Notes: a model not told the origin generated them from the letters alone. DNA of 64,000 bases from Mycolicibacterium brisbanense (GCF_001570425.1 NZ_BCSX01000053.1:1-64000), one strand, 5' to 3'. Counted from the first letter of the stretch, positions 24,844 to 33,157 are shown. A program made the numbers and translations.

Positions 24844-25410
24844 CTACGTCCGCGCGCTCACCGCACGCAGAATGAAGCTCTCGATCGCGTCCGTCGGCAG
24901 ATGCCGGGGCGCAAGGCACGCGTGGATCAGCGAGATGGTGGCGGACTCGTCGTCGACGGCGAACCGGCCCGCAGCGACGCCGTCGGCCAGGATCCCGCGC
25001 AACACGTCTTCGACGGCCACCACGTGTTCCCGGATCGCCAGCATCGTGGCGGTGGACAGGGTCCCGTACAGCTGGGGCCCGAACCCCATGTGGAACTGCT
25101 GGCCGGCATCGAGTTGGTGCCGGATGAACACCGCCAACCGGTCGGCCGGATCGTCGACGTCGGTGAGCGCGGCGCGCAGCCCGTCGAGATAACGATTCGT
25201 CTCGTGGGACGCGAACGCGACGACCACCGCTTCCTTGTCCGCGAAGTGGTGGTAGATCGCGGTGCGCCCGATCCCGGCGGCAGCGGCAAGCTTGGCCATG
25301 GTGATGGCGTCGAAACTGTGATCGGCCATCAACGTGGCGAAGGCATCGAAGACACGCTGTTGGACCAGCTCGCGGTGCTCCTCGACAGAAGCGGCGGTGA
25401 TCCTGGGCAC
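24844..25410 (-). CDS. TetR family regulator upstream of heme oxygenase
   Basis: 188 residues if translation begins at the GTG at 25410 (VPRITAASVEEHRELVQQRV). An upstream ATG at 25443 would add 11 residues and is less likely, because a -10-like TAGAGT lies 7 bp before the GTG. The helix-turn-helix is MAKLAAAAGIGRTAIYHHFADKEA, shortened here as AAAAGIGRTAIYHHFADKEA. The ligand domain is variable. It is 87 bp upstream of the heme oxygenase gene in the same direction. Heme-, iron- or porphyrin-responsive control of that gene is a reasonable inference, not a demonstrated one. Confidence 0.87.
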   Translation of the reverse strand: MPRITAASVEEHRELVQQRVFDAFATLMADHSFDAITMAKLAAAAGIGRTAIYHHFADKEAVVVAFASHETNRYLDGLRAALTDVDDPADRLAVFIRHQLDAGQQFHMGFGPQLYGTLSTATMLAIREHVVAVEDVLRGILADGVAAGRFAVDDESATISLIHACLAPRHLPTDAIESFILRAVSART

Positions 25411-25450
25411 ACATGTGACTCTAACGTTCCACGGATCGGTCACACGTGTG
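25410..25450. promoter_or_regulatory. Promoter with two E-box-like palindromes for the TetR gene
   Basis: CACATGTG (25410-25417) and CACACGTGTG (25441-25450) are perfect palindromes centred 32 bp apart, about three helical turns. Between them on the minus strand a -10-like TAGAGT (25423-25418) is followed by 7 nt and the GTG start. Binding would cover both the start site and the -35 region, as expected of an autorepressor. Confidence 0.5.
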
Positions 25451-25564
25451 CGGCGGAAGCTTCTCTAGGTTTTTCGAGCGCCGAAGCCTGTTGGGCAACA
25501 GGGGATTCGACGGCCTCCCAACGACAAAGGCCCGGCGGACGCCGGGCCTCATCTGTACCAATTG

Positions 25565-25639
25565 TGGTGCGCGATACTGGGATTGAACCAGTGACCTCTT
25601 CCGTGTCAGGGAAGCGCTCTCCCGCTGAGCTAATCGCGC
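25565..25639 (-). tRNA. tRNA-Val (anticodon GAC)
   Basis: The minus strand folds with acceptor GCGCGAT/ATCGCGC, a D-stem GCTC/GAGC, anticodon stem CTTCC/GGAAG around loop CTGACAC (anticodon GAC), a T-arm with GGTTCAATC, discriminator A and an encoded CCA at 25567-25565. First-position G reads GTC and GTT codons. Confidence 0.95.
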
Positions 25640-25652
25640 GAGTTGAAACTGT

Positions 25653-25726
25653 TGGAGGTGGAGACGGGAATCGAACCCGCGTGCACGGCTTTGCAGGCCG
25701 TTGCCTCACCACTCGGCCACTCCACC
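25653..25726 (-). tRNA. tRNA-Cys (anticodon GCA)
   Basis: Acceptor GGTGGAG/CTCCACC, anticodon stem ACGGC/GCCGT around CTGCAAA (anticodon GCA), a T-loop GGTTCGATTCC and the discriminator U73 required by cysteinyl-tRNA synthetase. CCA is encoded at 25655-25653. It is 13 bp upstream of the tRNA-Val gene on the same strand. Confidence 0.95.
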
Positions 25727-25753
25727 GCTAGGGTTGATGCCACTGCACCTTCG

Positions 25754-25826
25754 AGCGGATGACGGGATTCGAACCCGCGACCCTCACCTTGGCAAGGTGA
25801 TGCGCTACCAACTGCGCTACATCCGC
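25754..25826 (-). tRNA. tRNA-Gly (anticodon GCC)
   Basis: Acceptor GCGGATG/CATCCGC, anticodon stem TCACC/GGTGA around TTGCCAA (anticodon GCC), T-arm GGGTTCGAATCCC and discriminator U. No CCA is encoded (CGA follows). It is the promoter-proximal member of a Gly-Cys-Val cluster on the minus strand; a TAATGT -10-like element lies upstream at 25869-25864. Confidence 0.95.
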
Positions 25827-26254
25827 GCGCCACGGGCGAGATCGTCGCCCGTCGCGATGCAGAACATTAGTGCACGGAGGCGCGCAGACACAAATCCCCA
25901 TTACGGGAGGGGAAAGGCCACCCAAAATCAGTGTTTCAGAACAGGTCGCGAGCCTCCGGTGAAAACCGAAAATCCGTGGGCCACCGCGGTGTCCCGCCGG
26001 GCAGTCGCGCAGAGGCACGGTCCGGAGGCGCCCATTGCGGGGTCGATGCGGCCGATGAGGGAGCGCGCTCGGAGCTGTTGCATGTGGGGCGGGAGTGGTG
26101 TGAGTTCACTCACGTGGCGGTCTCGAGCCGGGGCGGATCATGGATGGGACGCGTCGGCCGCGTAGCCGCCGTCTGACCAACGATTGACCGGGCGCGCTGA
26201 AGTGGCGATTCTGGTTACGCCGGGAAGCCGTGCTAATGTTCCACGTCGTTCCCC
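25827..26254. other. 428-bp intergenic region between divergent tRNA genes
   Basis: Two divergent tRNA promoters occupy the ends. The minus-strand -10 (TAATGT, complement of 25864-25869) and the plus-strand -10 (TAATGT, 26234-26239) share the longer context CTAATGTTC. A perfect palindrome GTGAGTTCACTCAC lies at 26100-26113 with no obvious partner gene. Several short frames cross the region, but none has a ribosome-binding site or a recognisable product. Nothing else is seen. Confidence 0.6.
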
Positions 26255-26326
26255 GGTCTCGTAGCTCAGTGGGAGAGCGTCCGCCTCACACGCGGAAGGT
26301 CGCTGGTTCGAACCCAGCCGGGACCA
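26255..26326 (+). tRNA. tRNA-Val (anticodon CAC)
   Basis: Acceptor GGTCTCG/CGGGACC (one T-G pair), D-stem GCTC/GAGC, anticodon stem TCCGC/GCGGA around CTCACAC (anticodon CAC), T-arm GCTGGTTCGAACCCAGC and discriminator A. No CCA is encoded. It reads GTG, the commonest valine codon in this GC-rich genome. A hairpin at 26344-26364 probably ends the transcript. Confidence 0.95.
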
Positions 26327-26343
26327 CCCTTATAGTTTCGTTT

Positions 26344-26364
26344 TGTCCGGCCGTCGGCCGGACA
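26344..26364 (+). terminator. Hairpin after tRNA-Val
   Basis: TGTCCGGCC and GGCCGGACA form a perfect 9-bp stem with a GTC loop, 17 bp after the tRNA-Val gene. A T-rich stretch precedes rather than follows it in the plus direction, so it would fit an intrinsic terminator better for minus-strand transcription. Confidence 0.4.
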
Positions 26365-26457
26365 GCGTTCCTCGGAAGCCCGGTCGATCGCAGTCGGATG
26401 ACCGGCTTGGTGATATAGCGTGGCGACGTCCAGCTATTCCACAATGAGAGCTCGAGC

Positions 26458-27108
26458 ATGACCGACGAGCCGAACGTCGGCGCATCCGGCGGCCGGCGCA
26501 CCCAGGCCGAACGCAGTGCGACGACTCGCGCGCGGTTGCTCGACGCGACCATCGAATGCCTCATGACCTACGGCTACTCGGCCACCACCACGCCGAGGAT
26601 CGCCGAGGTCGCTGGGCTCACCCGCGGAGCGCAGCTGCATCACTTCCGCGCCAAGTCCGACATGGTGGTGGCCGCGATCGAGCGTCTCGCGCAGTTGCGC
26701 GCCCAGGCCGTGATGGACGAGGTGGACCGTTTCGATCCGCGGGCAGACTTCTACACCTCGTTGCTGGACTACCTCTGGGAATTGCATCGGGGGCCGTTGT
26801 TCGCGGCGACCGTCGAACTCTGGGTGGCGGCGCGCACCGACCGCGTGCTCGCCCGCGAGATCGAGAAGGTCGAACCGATCGTGAACACCGCGCTGATCGC
26901 CGCCGCCGAACACGTGCTGCCCGCGGCGGCTTCGGCGTCGAAAGAACTGGGCGACTTCGTTTTCACGGCGATGGACACCCTGCGCGGAATCCTCATCGCC
27001 AGCTTCGTCGACGGCGATGCCACCCGGGCCAAGCGGCGATGGCAGCGCGCCTGCCGAGTCTTGGTGACGGCCGCGCCGCGGGTGTTCGAGAGTCCATCCG
27101 GCAGTTGA
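26458..27108 (+). CDS. TetR/AcrR family transcriptional regulator
   Basis: 216 residues from the ATG at 26458. The DNA-binding domain contains QAERSATTRARLLDATIECL and the helix-turn-helix RIAEVAGLTRGAQLHHFRAK. The QLHHF recognition-helix end differs slightly from the usual YYHF. The C-terminal half resembles long TetR ligand domains. An ATAGC/GCTAT repeat lies about 20-45 bp upstream. The closest downstream gene on the strand is the PE-PPE hydrolase, 124 bp away, a possible target; the ligand is unknown. Confidence 0.85.
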   Translation: MTDEPNVGASGGRRTQAERSATTRARLLDATIECLMTYGYSATTTPRIAEVAGLTRGAQLHHFRAKSDMVVAAIERLAQLRAQAVMDEVDRFDPRADFYTSLLDYLWELHRGPLFAATVELWVAARTDRVLAREIEKVEPIVNTALIAAAEHVLPAAASASKELGDFVFTAMDTLRGILIASFVDGDATRAKRRWQRACRVLVTAAPRVFESPSGS

Positions 27109-27164
27109 CGATCTGCGCGATCGCAAAGAACCGCGCAGCGCGGCATGCGGAATCCATTGAATAG

Positions 27165-27178
27165 ATGCAGCTGTGCAT
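27165..27178. promoter_or_regulatory. Palindrome upstream of the PE-PPE hydrolase gene
   Basis: ATGCAGCTGTGCAT has 5-bp arms around GCTG and precedes a promoter-like TTGACG at 27187-27192 with a 17-bp spacer. It may be a repressor site, possibly for the TetR protein encoded just upstream. Confidence 0.35.
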
Positions 27179-27232
27179 GTATCTTTTGACGGGGACGGCA
27201 AATAGTTTGCTATGGCCCTGGAGGTCGGGGAT

Positions 27233-28537
27233 ATGACGCGATGTGTGCTGCCTGCTTCCGGATCCGCCGCGCCATGCTGCGCTGGGCGACTCGTCGATCA
27301 ACACGCGGTGGCCAGGGCCGGCATCGTCACTTCCGTGGTATTTGCTCTTGCAACATGTGGGTCCATCACGGCGCAGGCCACCACAACGCTGTATGTACCC
27401 GGCACCTCGCCGTCTCCGCAACAGGCCGGGACGGTGAGCCTGGCATGGATGGGTCCGGCCGTCACGCAGTTCGCCAGTACCGCCTACCAGATCGGTTACC
27501 CGGCGTCGTTGTATCCGTTCGAGGGCACCATCGCGCTGGATCCCTCTGTCGCACAAGGGGTTACCGCGCTGGACGCGGCGATCCGGGCGGTCCCGCCGGG
27601 CGAGCCCATCCAGGTCATCGGTGTGTCCCAGGGCGATGTGGTCCTCAGTGTGGAAGAGCAGGCCCTGCTCGCCAATCCGCCTGCGAACACCGACATCACG
27701 TTCGTCCGGCTCGCCGACCCGACCAGTCCGACCGGCATCATGGGCCGCGACGCGGGCCTGCAGCTACCGGGCATCACCTTCGTCGCTGCTCCGCAAACGC
27801 CGTACAACACGGTGATCATCAACCGTCAGTACGACGGAATCGCCGACTGGCCGGCCAATCAGCTGAACATCCTCGCGGACGTCAACGCCATCCTGGGTGC
27901 CGTTTATCTGCACAACCAAGTCAACTACGGGGTGGACCTGAGCACGATTCCCGCCTCCGACATCACCACCACGACCAATTCGATGGGCGGGACGACCACG
28001 ACCTACCTCATCCCGTACACCGGGTTACTGCCGATCCTGCGCCCACTGCAGAGTCTGGGGGTCAACGAGCAACTGCTTGAGGCGGTGCAGGTTCCCCTCA
28101 AGCGGATGATCGATTCGGCATATACGACGTCCACATGGTCCCCAGCGCACAAGGCGCTGGCCGCGGTTGGACAGGCGGCGTTCCTGGCCGTGGTGAACAC
28201 CGCATCCCGGATCGCGTCGGATATCGGTGGGGCACTGCAGAAGTTGACCCCGCCGCCGGGAGGCATCGCGCCGCAGACCACCGCGAGGATCGCGAAGACC
28301 GCGCCCAACCCGGTGGCCGCCCTGCGTGCCGACACGTCGGACAAAACAGAGAAGGCAGGGACGTCCAAGACTCCCAAGCGTCAGACCTCGGGAGCAGAAA
28401 GGGTCAAGAAAATCGTGGGCGCCGTGACGCGCCACCATGACACGGCCGCGAGTCCGCGGCTGTCAGCGCCGAAGTCGCTCCATCTCGTGAATCTCCGACA
28501 TTCGCTGCACTCATTGCACGGGCTGGGGGCGAGGTGA
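27233..28537 (+). CDS. PE-PPE domain serine hydrolase, exported
   Basis: 434 residues from the ATG at 27233, which has GGAGG at good spacing; an ATG at 27212 lacks this. A hydrophobic segment (VARAGIVTSVVFALATCGSI, about 26-45) looks like a signal peptide or anchor. The PE-PPE alpha/beta hydrolase domain (PF08237-type) begins TTLYVPGTSPSPQQ and contains the nucleophile elbow IQVIGVSQGDVVLS, with Ser in G-V-S-Q-G. The C-terminal about 100 residues are basic and Pro/Lys-rich (KTAPNPVAALRADTSDKTEK), outside the catalytic domain. Family members have esterase activity on cell-envelope lipids, including trehalose ester synthesis in some cases; the substrate here is unknown. Confidence 0.88.
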   Translation: MTRCVLPASGSAAPCCAGRLVDQHAVARAGIVTSVVFALATCGSITAQATTTLYVPGTSPSPQQAGTVSLAWMGPAVTQFASTAYQIGYPASLYPFEGTIALDPSVAQGVTALDAAIRAVPPGEPIQVIGVSQGDVVLSVEEQALLANPPANTDITFVRLADPTSPTGIMGRDAGLQLPGITFVAAPQTPYNTVIINRQYDGIADWPANQLNILADVNAILGAVYLHNQVNYGVDLSTIPASDITTTTNSMGGTTTTYLIPYTGLLPILRPLQSLGVNEQLLEAVQVPLKRMIDSAYTTSTWSPAHKALAAVGQAAFLAVVNTASRIASDIGGALQKLTPPPGGIAPQTTARIAKTAPNPVAALRADTSDKTEKAGTSKTPKRQTSGAERVKKIVGAVTRHHDTAASPRLSAPKSLHLVNLRHSLHSLHGLGAR

Positions 28538-28552
28538 GATCCGAGCCGGGTG

Positions 28553-29365
28553 TCACGAGTCCGGTTCGCCCATCACGAGATCTAGGTGGGTGTTGATCAT
28601 GGCTTCGGTCTCGTGCAGGCAATGCTGCAGCGCCGCTGCCTCGGCCGCGGTTTCGTCGCCGCGCACGATCGCCTCCAGGATCGCGGCGTGGTCGCGCTCG
28701 GCCTGCTCGAATTCGAAGAGCTGTCCTGCCGGATCTGACGCCCACAACAGCGGCGCCATTTCGCCCTGAACCTGCACGGTGGCCGTCGTGAGCCGATTCG
28801 ACTGGGCGGCCACCGCCAGGCCGATGTGGAAGCGGCTGTCGGCCTTACGTCGGTCCTGCGGGCTGGTGGCCGACCGGAAGCTGTCGGCCAGGTTCTGCAG
28901 CCGGGTCTGGTCGGCGTGGTCGGAGCGGGCCGCGGCCAGCCGCGCGGCGGTCGTCGCGATGCTGTCCGCCAGGTCGCCAAGATCGCGGAGATCCTCGGTG
29001 CTGCGTTCGCGCAGCCGGCGACGGCGTTCGGTCTCGGTGACGACACCGGCGTCGCACACCACGCTGCCGCCACCGCGGCCGCGCCGGGTCTGGATGAAGC
29101 CCCGGTCGCGCAGGGACGCCAGGGCGGCGCGCAGGGTGAGCACGGCCACCCCGAACTGCGCGGCGAGTTCCCGTTCGGCGGGCAGCATTTCGCCATAGCC
29201 GATGAGTCCCACGGCGATCGCAGTCTCCAGTTGATGGGCGATCTGATCGGCGCGGTCGGCGCCGCTGGCCTCATTGGTGCGCAGCTGCGCGACAAGGGAG
29301 AACGAACTGCCGCGCGTGGCGTCGGAAGGCGTTGTGACGCCGAAGGGTTGGGCTGCCTGCGTCAT
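28553..29365 (-). CDS. FadR-type GntR family regulator of the Cache/oxidase cluster
   Basis: 270 residues. An unusually long N-terminal arm (about 35 residues) precedes the winged helix (MLPAERELAAQFGVAVLTLR and RDRGFIQTRRGRGGGSVV), followed by an FCD-like helical domain with His residues (SRFHIGLAVAAQ). The ATG overlaps the stop of the Cache-domain gene as ATGA, so the two are translationally coupled. It is the last gene of the cluster that begins with aldehyde dehydrogenase at 34688 and probably regulates it. Confidence 0.86.
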   Translation of the reverse strand: MTQAAQPFGVTTPSDATRGSSFSLVAQLRTNEASGADRADQIAHQLETAIAVGLIGYGEMLPAERELAAQFGVAVLTLRAALASLRDRGFIQTRRGRGGGSVVCDAGVVTETERRRRLRERSTEDLRDLGDLADSIATTAARLAAARSDHADQTRLQNLADSFRSATSPQDRRKADSRFHIGLAVAAQSNRLTTATVQVQGEMAPLLWASDPAGQLFEFEQAERDHAAILEAIVRGDETAAEAAALQHCLHETEAMINTHLDLVMGEPDS

Positions 29366-30111
29366 GACAGCGCCACGATCCGCCAGGGCAGCCGCTCGGG
29401 ATCCCGTGAGCGAACCGGCACGGTGTGCACGATGCGTTCCGAATCCGCCAGCCGCAGTCGCGATCCCGTGACATGGCGCGCACTGTTGGACACCACGACG
29501 CGCTCGTTGGCGGCCAGCAGCACCACCTGGTGACGCCGCGTGTTCAAGGTCCGCAACAGCAGAGCCTCCAGCCCGGGGATCGACAGATCGGCGCCGATGA
29601 CGGCTGTGCCACCGGAGGCGGCCTTCAGGGGAATACCCAAAGTGATTGTGCAGACGTCGATTCCACCGACGTCGATGTAGGGCCCGGTGGTGACGGGGTG
29701 GCCCGCGGCGATGGGAGCGGTGAACCAGTCGTGCGATTGGTAATCGTAGAAGCCGACGGCGTCGGGGTTGAGGATGTGTTTGACGAAGTAGGAGTTGCCG
29801 TCGGCGTCACGGCGCCAGCACTCGAGCCACCGGGTGGCGTCGCTCAAGGTGTCCGACCCGAACGCCATGTCGAAGCCTTCGAGCAGTGGCTGGTCGGCGG
29901 CGAGTAGTTCCTGCAGCAGCGGTCTCACCGATGCCAGGGCGGCCCGGTCGGGAGCGCGGTGACGCTCGGCGAACCCGTCGATGATCTCGCCGACGCGCCG
30001 GTGCACGATCTCGACGAGCTCGAACAGCTCGTCCATGCGGGTTCCGACCACCCCTGCGACGCGATCCAGCAGCGCAGGCAGATCGTCTTCTGCTTCAGCC
30101 ATCGTGCTCAC
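29362..30111 (-). CDS. Soluble Cache-domain protein
   Basis: 249 residues from a GTG at 30111; an ATG at 30102 is an alternative. A helical N-terminus (LLDRVAGVVGTRMDELFELV) is followed by a Cache/PAS-like small-molecule-binding domain: GFYDYQSHDWFTAPIAAGHP, then GPYIDVGGIDVCTITLGIPL and GTAVIGADLSIPGLE. No signal peptide or membrane segment is seen, and no output domain is attached, whereas Cache domains are usually extracytoplasmic sensors fused to one. Translational coupling to a GntR gene suggests it is a cytoplasmic ligand-binding partner of that regulator or a carrier for the cluster's substrate. Confidence 0.82.
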   Translation of the reverse strand: MSTMAEAEDDLPALLDRVAGVVGTRMDELFELVEIVHRRVGEIIDGFAERHRAPDRAALASVRPLLQELLAADQPLLEGFDMAFGSDTLSDATRWLECWRRDADGNSYFVKHILNPDAVGFYDYQSHDWFTAPIAAGHPVTTGPYIDVGGIDVCTITLGIPLKAASGGTAVIGADLSIPGLEALLLRTLNTRRHQVVLLAANERVVVSNSARHVTGSRLRLADSERIVHTVPVRSRDPERLPWRIVALS

Positions 30112-30146
30112 TCACCGTCCTCGTAGCCGCAGGCTAACACCAGCGA

Positions 30147-30172
30147 CCCCGCCGGGACGGCGCCCGGCGGGG
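30147..30172 (-). terminator. Hairpin between permease and Cache genes
   Basis: CCCCGCCGGG and CCCGGCGGGG form a perfect 10-bp GC stem with a 6-nt loop, 32 bp after the permease stop on the minus strand. No U-tract follows. It may end most transcripts of the metabolic genes, so that the sensor/regulator pair is expressed at a different level. Confidence 0.5.
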
Positions 30173-30203
30173 TGTGGCCGGTGGCCTCGTCAACGGCCGG
30201 CTC

Positions 30204-31847
30204 TCATTCCCACGGCCCGACGGGTGTCTTCGCGCCGGCGGGTGTCTCGTGGTGGCCGGGATGGTGTCCTTCGTGTTCGAATTCCAGTTCGTCAGCCGAG
30301 CCCACTCCGGCAGGCAGGTTGATGGTGCTGCGCGGACCGGTGTAGGTGTGCTTGACACGCAACTGCCAGGCCAGCCACAGCGCGAGCAAGGTGCCGCCGA
30401 CGACCAACGGGGTGTAGTTGAGGTACTTCCACTCGAAGCTCGCGTTCCACGGCACACCGCCCGACGAGGTGGGCAGCATGGCGATCACGGTGGTGATCCC
30501 GATCTCGACGACGGCGATCGCGCACAGCCACTTGTACTTCCGGCCCAGATTCCAGCTGCCGGCCTTGAAGGCGGATCCCTTGCGCCAGCGCTGGTAGATC
30601 GGAATCGCAAAGGCCAGGTAGAGCCCGACGACACCGATCGAGACGACGGCGTTGAAGGCCACCGGCACCGGTGCCCCGTTGACGTCGACCTCGACCAGTG
30701 CGGGCAGGGTCAGCACGATGGCCAGCACGGCGACCAGGGCCACGCTGTAGATCGGTACGTTCTTGCTGTTCAGCCGTGTCCAGAACCGGGCACCGGGGAC
30801 GGCGCCGTCACGGCTGAACGCGAACAGCATCCGGGTGGTCGAGGTCATGCAGGCCATGGCGCAGAAGCACTGGCCGACAGTCGATATCACCAGAACGATG
30901 CCGATCCACGGGGCGCCCAGCGCTTGGTTGAGTACCGTCACCACCGAACCACCGCCCGCACTGACCGCGGCCGGATCCTGCACGGCGAACAGGAAACTCA
31001 GCAGCAGGATCCATCCGCCGATCGCCGAATACAGGATGGCCTGCCAGATGCCCTTGGCCGCCGAACCCGCCGCGCCGACGGTCTCCTCTGACATGTGGCA
31101 CGACGCGTCATATCCGGTGACGGTGAACTGGGGCAGGATCATCGACAACGGCAGCACCAGGAACAGGAACCCGAGATTCGACGTGCTGCCACCGAACATG
31201 CCGGTGTTGTTGATCCGCTGCGTGAAGACCTCCGAGACGCTGGCGTGGTGGTCGGGGATGACGATCAGGATCGCGATGACGGCCGCGACGCCCACGACGT
31301 GCCACCACACCGATATGCTGTTGAAGACGGCCAGCAGGTGGCTGGAGAAGATCGAGAGCAGGGTGACGATGACGAGCACCCCGATGAAGATCAGGAACAC
31401 GCGCGTCAGCGAATAGCCTGTGGCCCAGGCGGGGCTGTAGGCGGAGATCGTGATGTCGATGAAACTGGCTGCGCCGTAGGACACTGCGGCCACGATGGCC
31501 AGCAGGCCGAGGAAATCCAGCCAGCCGGTGAAATAACTGGAGCGCAACGAGCCCAGTTTTGCGGCCCAGAAATACATGCCGCCCGACGTGGGCATGGCCG
31601 AGACCAGTTCGCCCATGCACAGTCCCACGATGAGGATCAGCGCGCTGACGATGGGCCAGCCCCAGCTGATGGCCATCGGGCCACCGTTGTTCCAGCCGAT
31701 GAAGAAGCTGATGAACGGGCCGCTGAGGATGGAGATGACGGAGAAGGAGATGGCGAAGTTGTGAAAGCCCGACCACGAGCGGTCGAGCTCGGCTTTATAG
31801 CCGAGCTCGGCGAGCATTTCGTCGTCGGAGCTCTTGGGAGTGGACAA
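30204..31847 (-). CDS. APC superfamily amino acid/amine permease
   Basis: 547 residues using the TTG at 31847 (LSTPKSSDDEMLAELGYKAE), which has AAGGA upstream; an ATG at 31817 is an alternative. About twelve transmembrane helices are visible. The family motifs FAISFSVISILSGPFISFFI in helix 1 and CHMSEETVGAAGSAAKGIW (from the conserved SEE-T segment) place it in the GABA/choline/amino acid permease branch of the APC superfamily. The His-rich C-terminal tail (EFEHEGHHPGHHETPAG) is notable. It lies 38 bp downstream of the FAD oxidase gene and probably imports the substrate handled by the oxidase and aldehyde dehydrogenase. Confidence 0.88.
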   Translation of the reverse strand: MSTPKSSDDEMLAELGYKAELDRSWSGFHNFAISFSVISILSGPFISFFIGWNNGGPMAISWGWPIVSALILIVGLCMGELVSAMPTSGGMYFWAAKLGSLRSSYFTGWLDFLGLLAIVAAVSYGAASFIDITISAYSPAWATGYSLTRVFLIFIGVLVIVTLLSIFSSHLLAVFNSISVWWHVVGVAAVIAILIVIPDHHASVSEVFTQRINNTGMFGGSTSNLGFLFLVLPLSMILPQFTVTGYDASCHMSEETVGAAGSAAKGIWQAILYSAIGGWILLLSFLFAVQDPAAVSAGGGSVVTVLNQALGAPWIGIVLVISTVGQCFCAMACMTSTTRMLFAFSRDGAVPGARFWTRLNSKNVPIYSVALVAVLAIVLTLPALVEVDVNGAPVPVAFNAVVSIGVVGLYLAFAIPIYQRWRKGSAFKAGSWNLGRKYKWLCAIAVVEIGITTVIAMLPTSSGGVPWNASFEWKYLNYTPLVVGGTLLALWLAWQLRVKHTYTGPRSTINLPAGVGSADELEFEHEGHHPGHHETPAGAKTPVGPWE

Positions 31848-31885
31848 TGTTGGTATTCCTTGGTTTTCGACGATGGGGGAGCAGG

Positions 31886-33157
31886 TCAGCCGACGAGCTG
31901 ACGCAGGCTGTCGTTGAGGAACACGCCGTTGGGATCGAATTCGCGGCGTACGGCGACGAACTTGTCGTATTCGGGGTACTGCTTCTCGATGCGGTCCCGG
32001 GTGAGGAAGTGCAGCTTGCCCCAATGCTGGCGGGCGTCGAAGTCTTCCAGGAGTGCATCGACGTCGCGCAGGTACGGCCAGTAGTCGGTGCCCGGATGCC
32101 CCGAAACCGACAGCACGTTGGTCTCACGCTTGTAGAAGGGCGACAGGTAACCGTCTTCGGGTCCGACCCAACGAACCTCGATCGGGTACAGCTCATTCGG
32201 GTATTTCGTGAGGATCAGCTGCTGCAACGCCTCGATGGCATCGAGGCTGTGCTCGGCCGGCACGTAGTACTCGAGTTCGTGGAACGGCAGCGTCATGCCA
32301 CCCATGTCGTAGATCCGGTAGGACCGGTCCACCCGCGCGCCGGGCGTGGTGCTGATGCCGTCGGGCTCGGTGATCTCGACTTCCCGGTAGATCTTCTGGT
32401 AAGCCCGGTTGGTCATGGGTAGCCCTGGGGGACAGGGCAACTCGTAGAGCGCGGGAGACTCTTCGGTCTGGCACCACAGGAAGGAGTAGTGCCGCAGGTT
32501 GGCGACGTTCTCGGCGAGGTTCGCCTTGATCTCGTCCCAGTGCGGGTAACTGACCTCCTCGGCGAGGTGATAGCGCGGCGAGGCTTCCAACTCGACCTCG
32601 GTCATGATGCCGAGCGTGCCGAGCGCCACCTGGGCGGCCAGCAGCGTGTTCAGATCGTCCTCGCCGACCTCGACGATCTCGCCGTGGCCGTTGACAATTC
32701 GCGCCCAGCGCAACCGGCCGGAGAAGCTGGTCTGCCGGATTCCGGACCCGTGGGTCGCGGTGGCCAGTGCGCCGGAGATCGACTGCTCGACGATGTCGCC
32801 CTGGTTGGTCAGCGACAACCCGCGGTCCCACAGCGGATCGCCGATGTCCTTGATGCGGGTGCCACCGCGCAAGCGGACCCGGTTGCGCACGACGTCGACG
32901 TCGGTCACCCCGGTCAGGGCGTCGGTTTGGATCAGCATGCCGCCCGTGGTGACGATCGGTGTGAAGGAGTGGCCGGCGCCGACCGCCCGGACCGGCAGGT
33001 TCTGTTTGATCGCGAACCGGACGGCGTCGAGCACTTCCTGTTCGTCACGCGGTGCGACGGTGAAAGCCGGTGTGCACGTTTGGTTCCCGCCCCAGTTGGT
33101 CCACGGCTGGTAGGTGGTGTAGCTGATCGGGGGAACGGCATAGTTGTGGGTGGGCAT
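31886..33157 (-). CDS. FAD-linked oxidoreductase, D-arabinono-1,4-lactone oxidase type
   Basis: 423 residues from the ATG at 33157, preceded by GGAAGG. The N-terminal FAD-binding domain (VAO/PCMH fold) contains RAVGAGHSFTPIVTTGG with His63, the position that covalently holds FAD in aldonolactone and alditol oxidases. GALATATHGSG and LGTLGIMTEVELE follow. The C-terminal substrate domain ends with ARQHWGKLHFLTRDRIEKQY and AVRREFDPNGVFLND, the ALO signature. The likely substrate is a sugar lactone or polyol, but the linked aldehyde dehydrogenase and amino acid permease point to something else, perhaps an amino alcohol. It is 19 bp from the aldehyde dehydrogenase gene. Confidence 0.88.
   Translation of the reverse strand: MPTHNYAVPPISYTTYQPWTNWGGNQTCTPAFTVAPRDEQEVLDAVRFAIKQNLPVRAVGAGHSFTPIVTTGGMLIQTDALTGVTDVDVVRNRVRLRGGTRIKDIGDPLWDRGLSLTNQGDIVEQSISGALATATHGSGIRQTSFSGRLRWARIVNGHGEIVEVGEDDLNTLLAAQVALGTLGIMTEVELEASPRYHLAEEVSYPHWDEIKANLAENVANLRHYSFLWCQTEESPALYELPCPPGLPMTNRAYQKIYREVEITEPDGISTTPGARVDRSYRIYDMGGMTLPFHELEYYVPAEHSLDAIEALQQLILTKYPNELYPIEVRWVGPEDGYLSPFYKRETNVLSVSGHPGTDYWPYLRDVDALLEDFDARQHWGKLHFLTRDRIEKQYPEYDKFVAVRREFDPNGVFLNDSLRQLVG

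Noticed and set aside
25565..25826. tRNA cluster as a genomic-island attachment site
   Set aside because: No integrase gene or duplicated tRNA 3' end was seen in the following sequence.
26100..26113. Palindrome GTGAGTTCACTCAC as a transposon target or attachment site
   Set aside because: No integrase, direct repeats or element remnants are nearby; recorded only as an unexplained palindrome.
25701..26176. Plus-strand short frames across tRNA-Gly and the intergenic region
   Set aside because: They overlap a clear tRNA, lack ribosome-binding sites and have no recognisable product.
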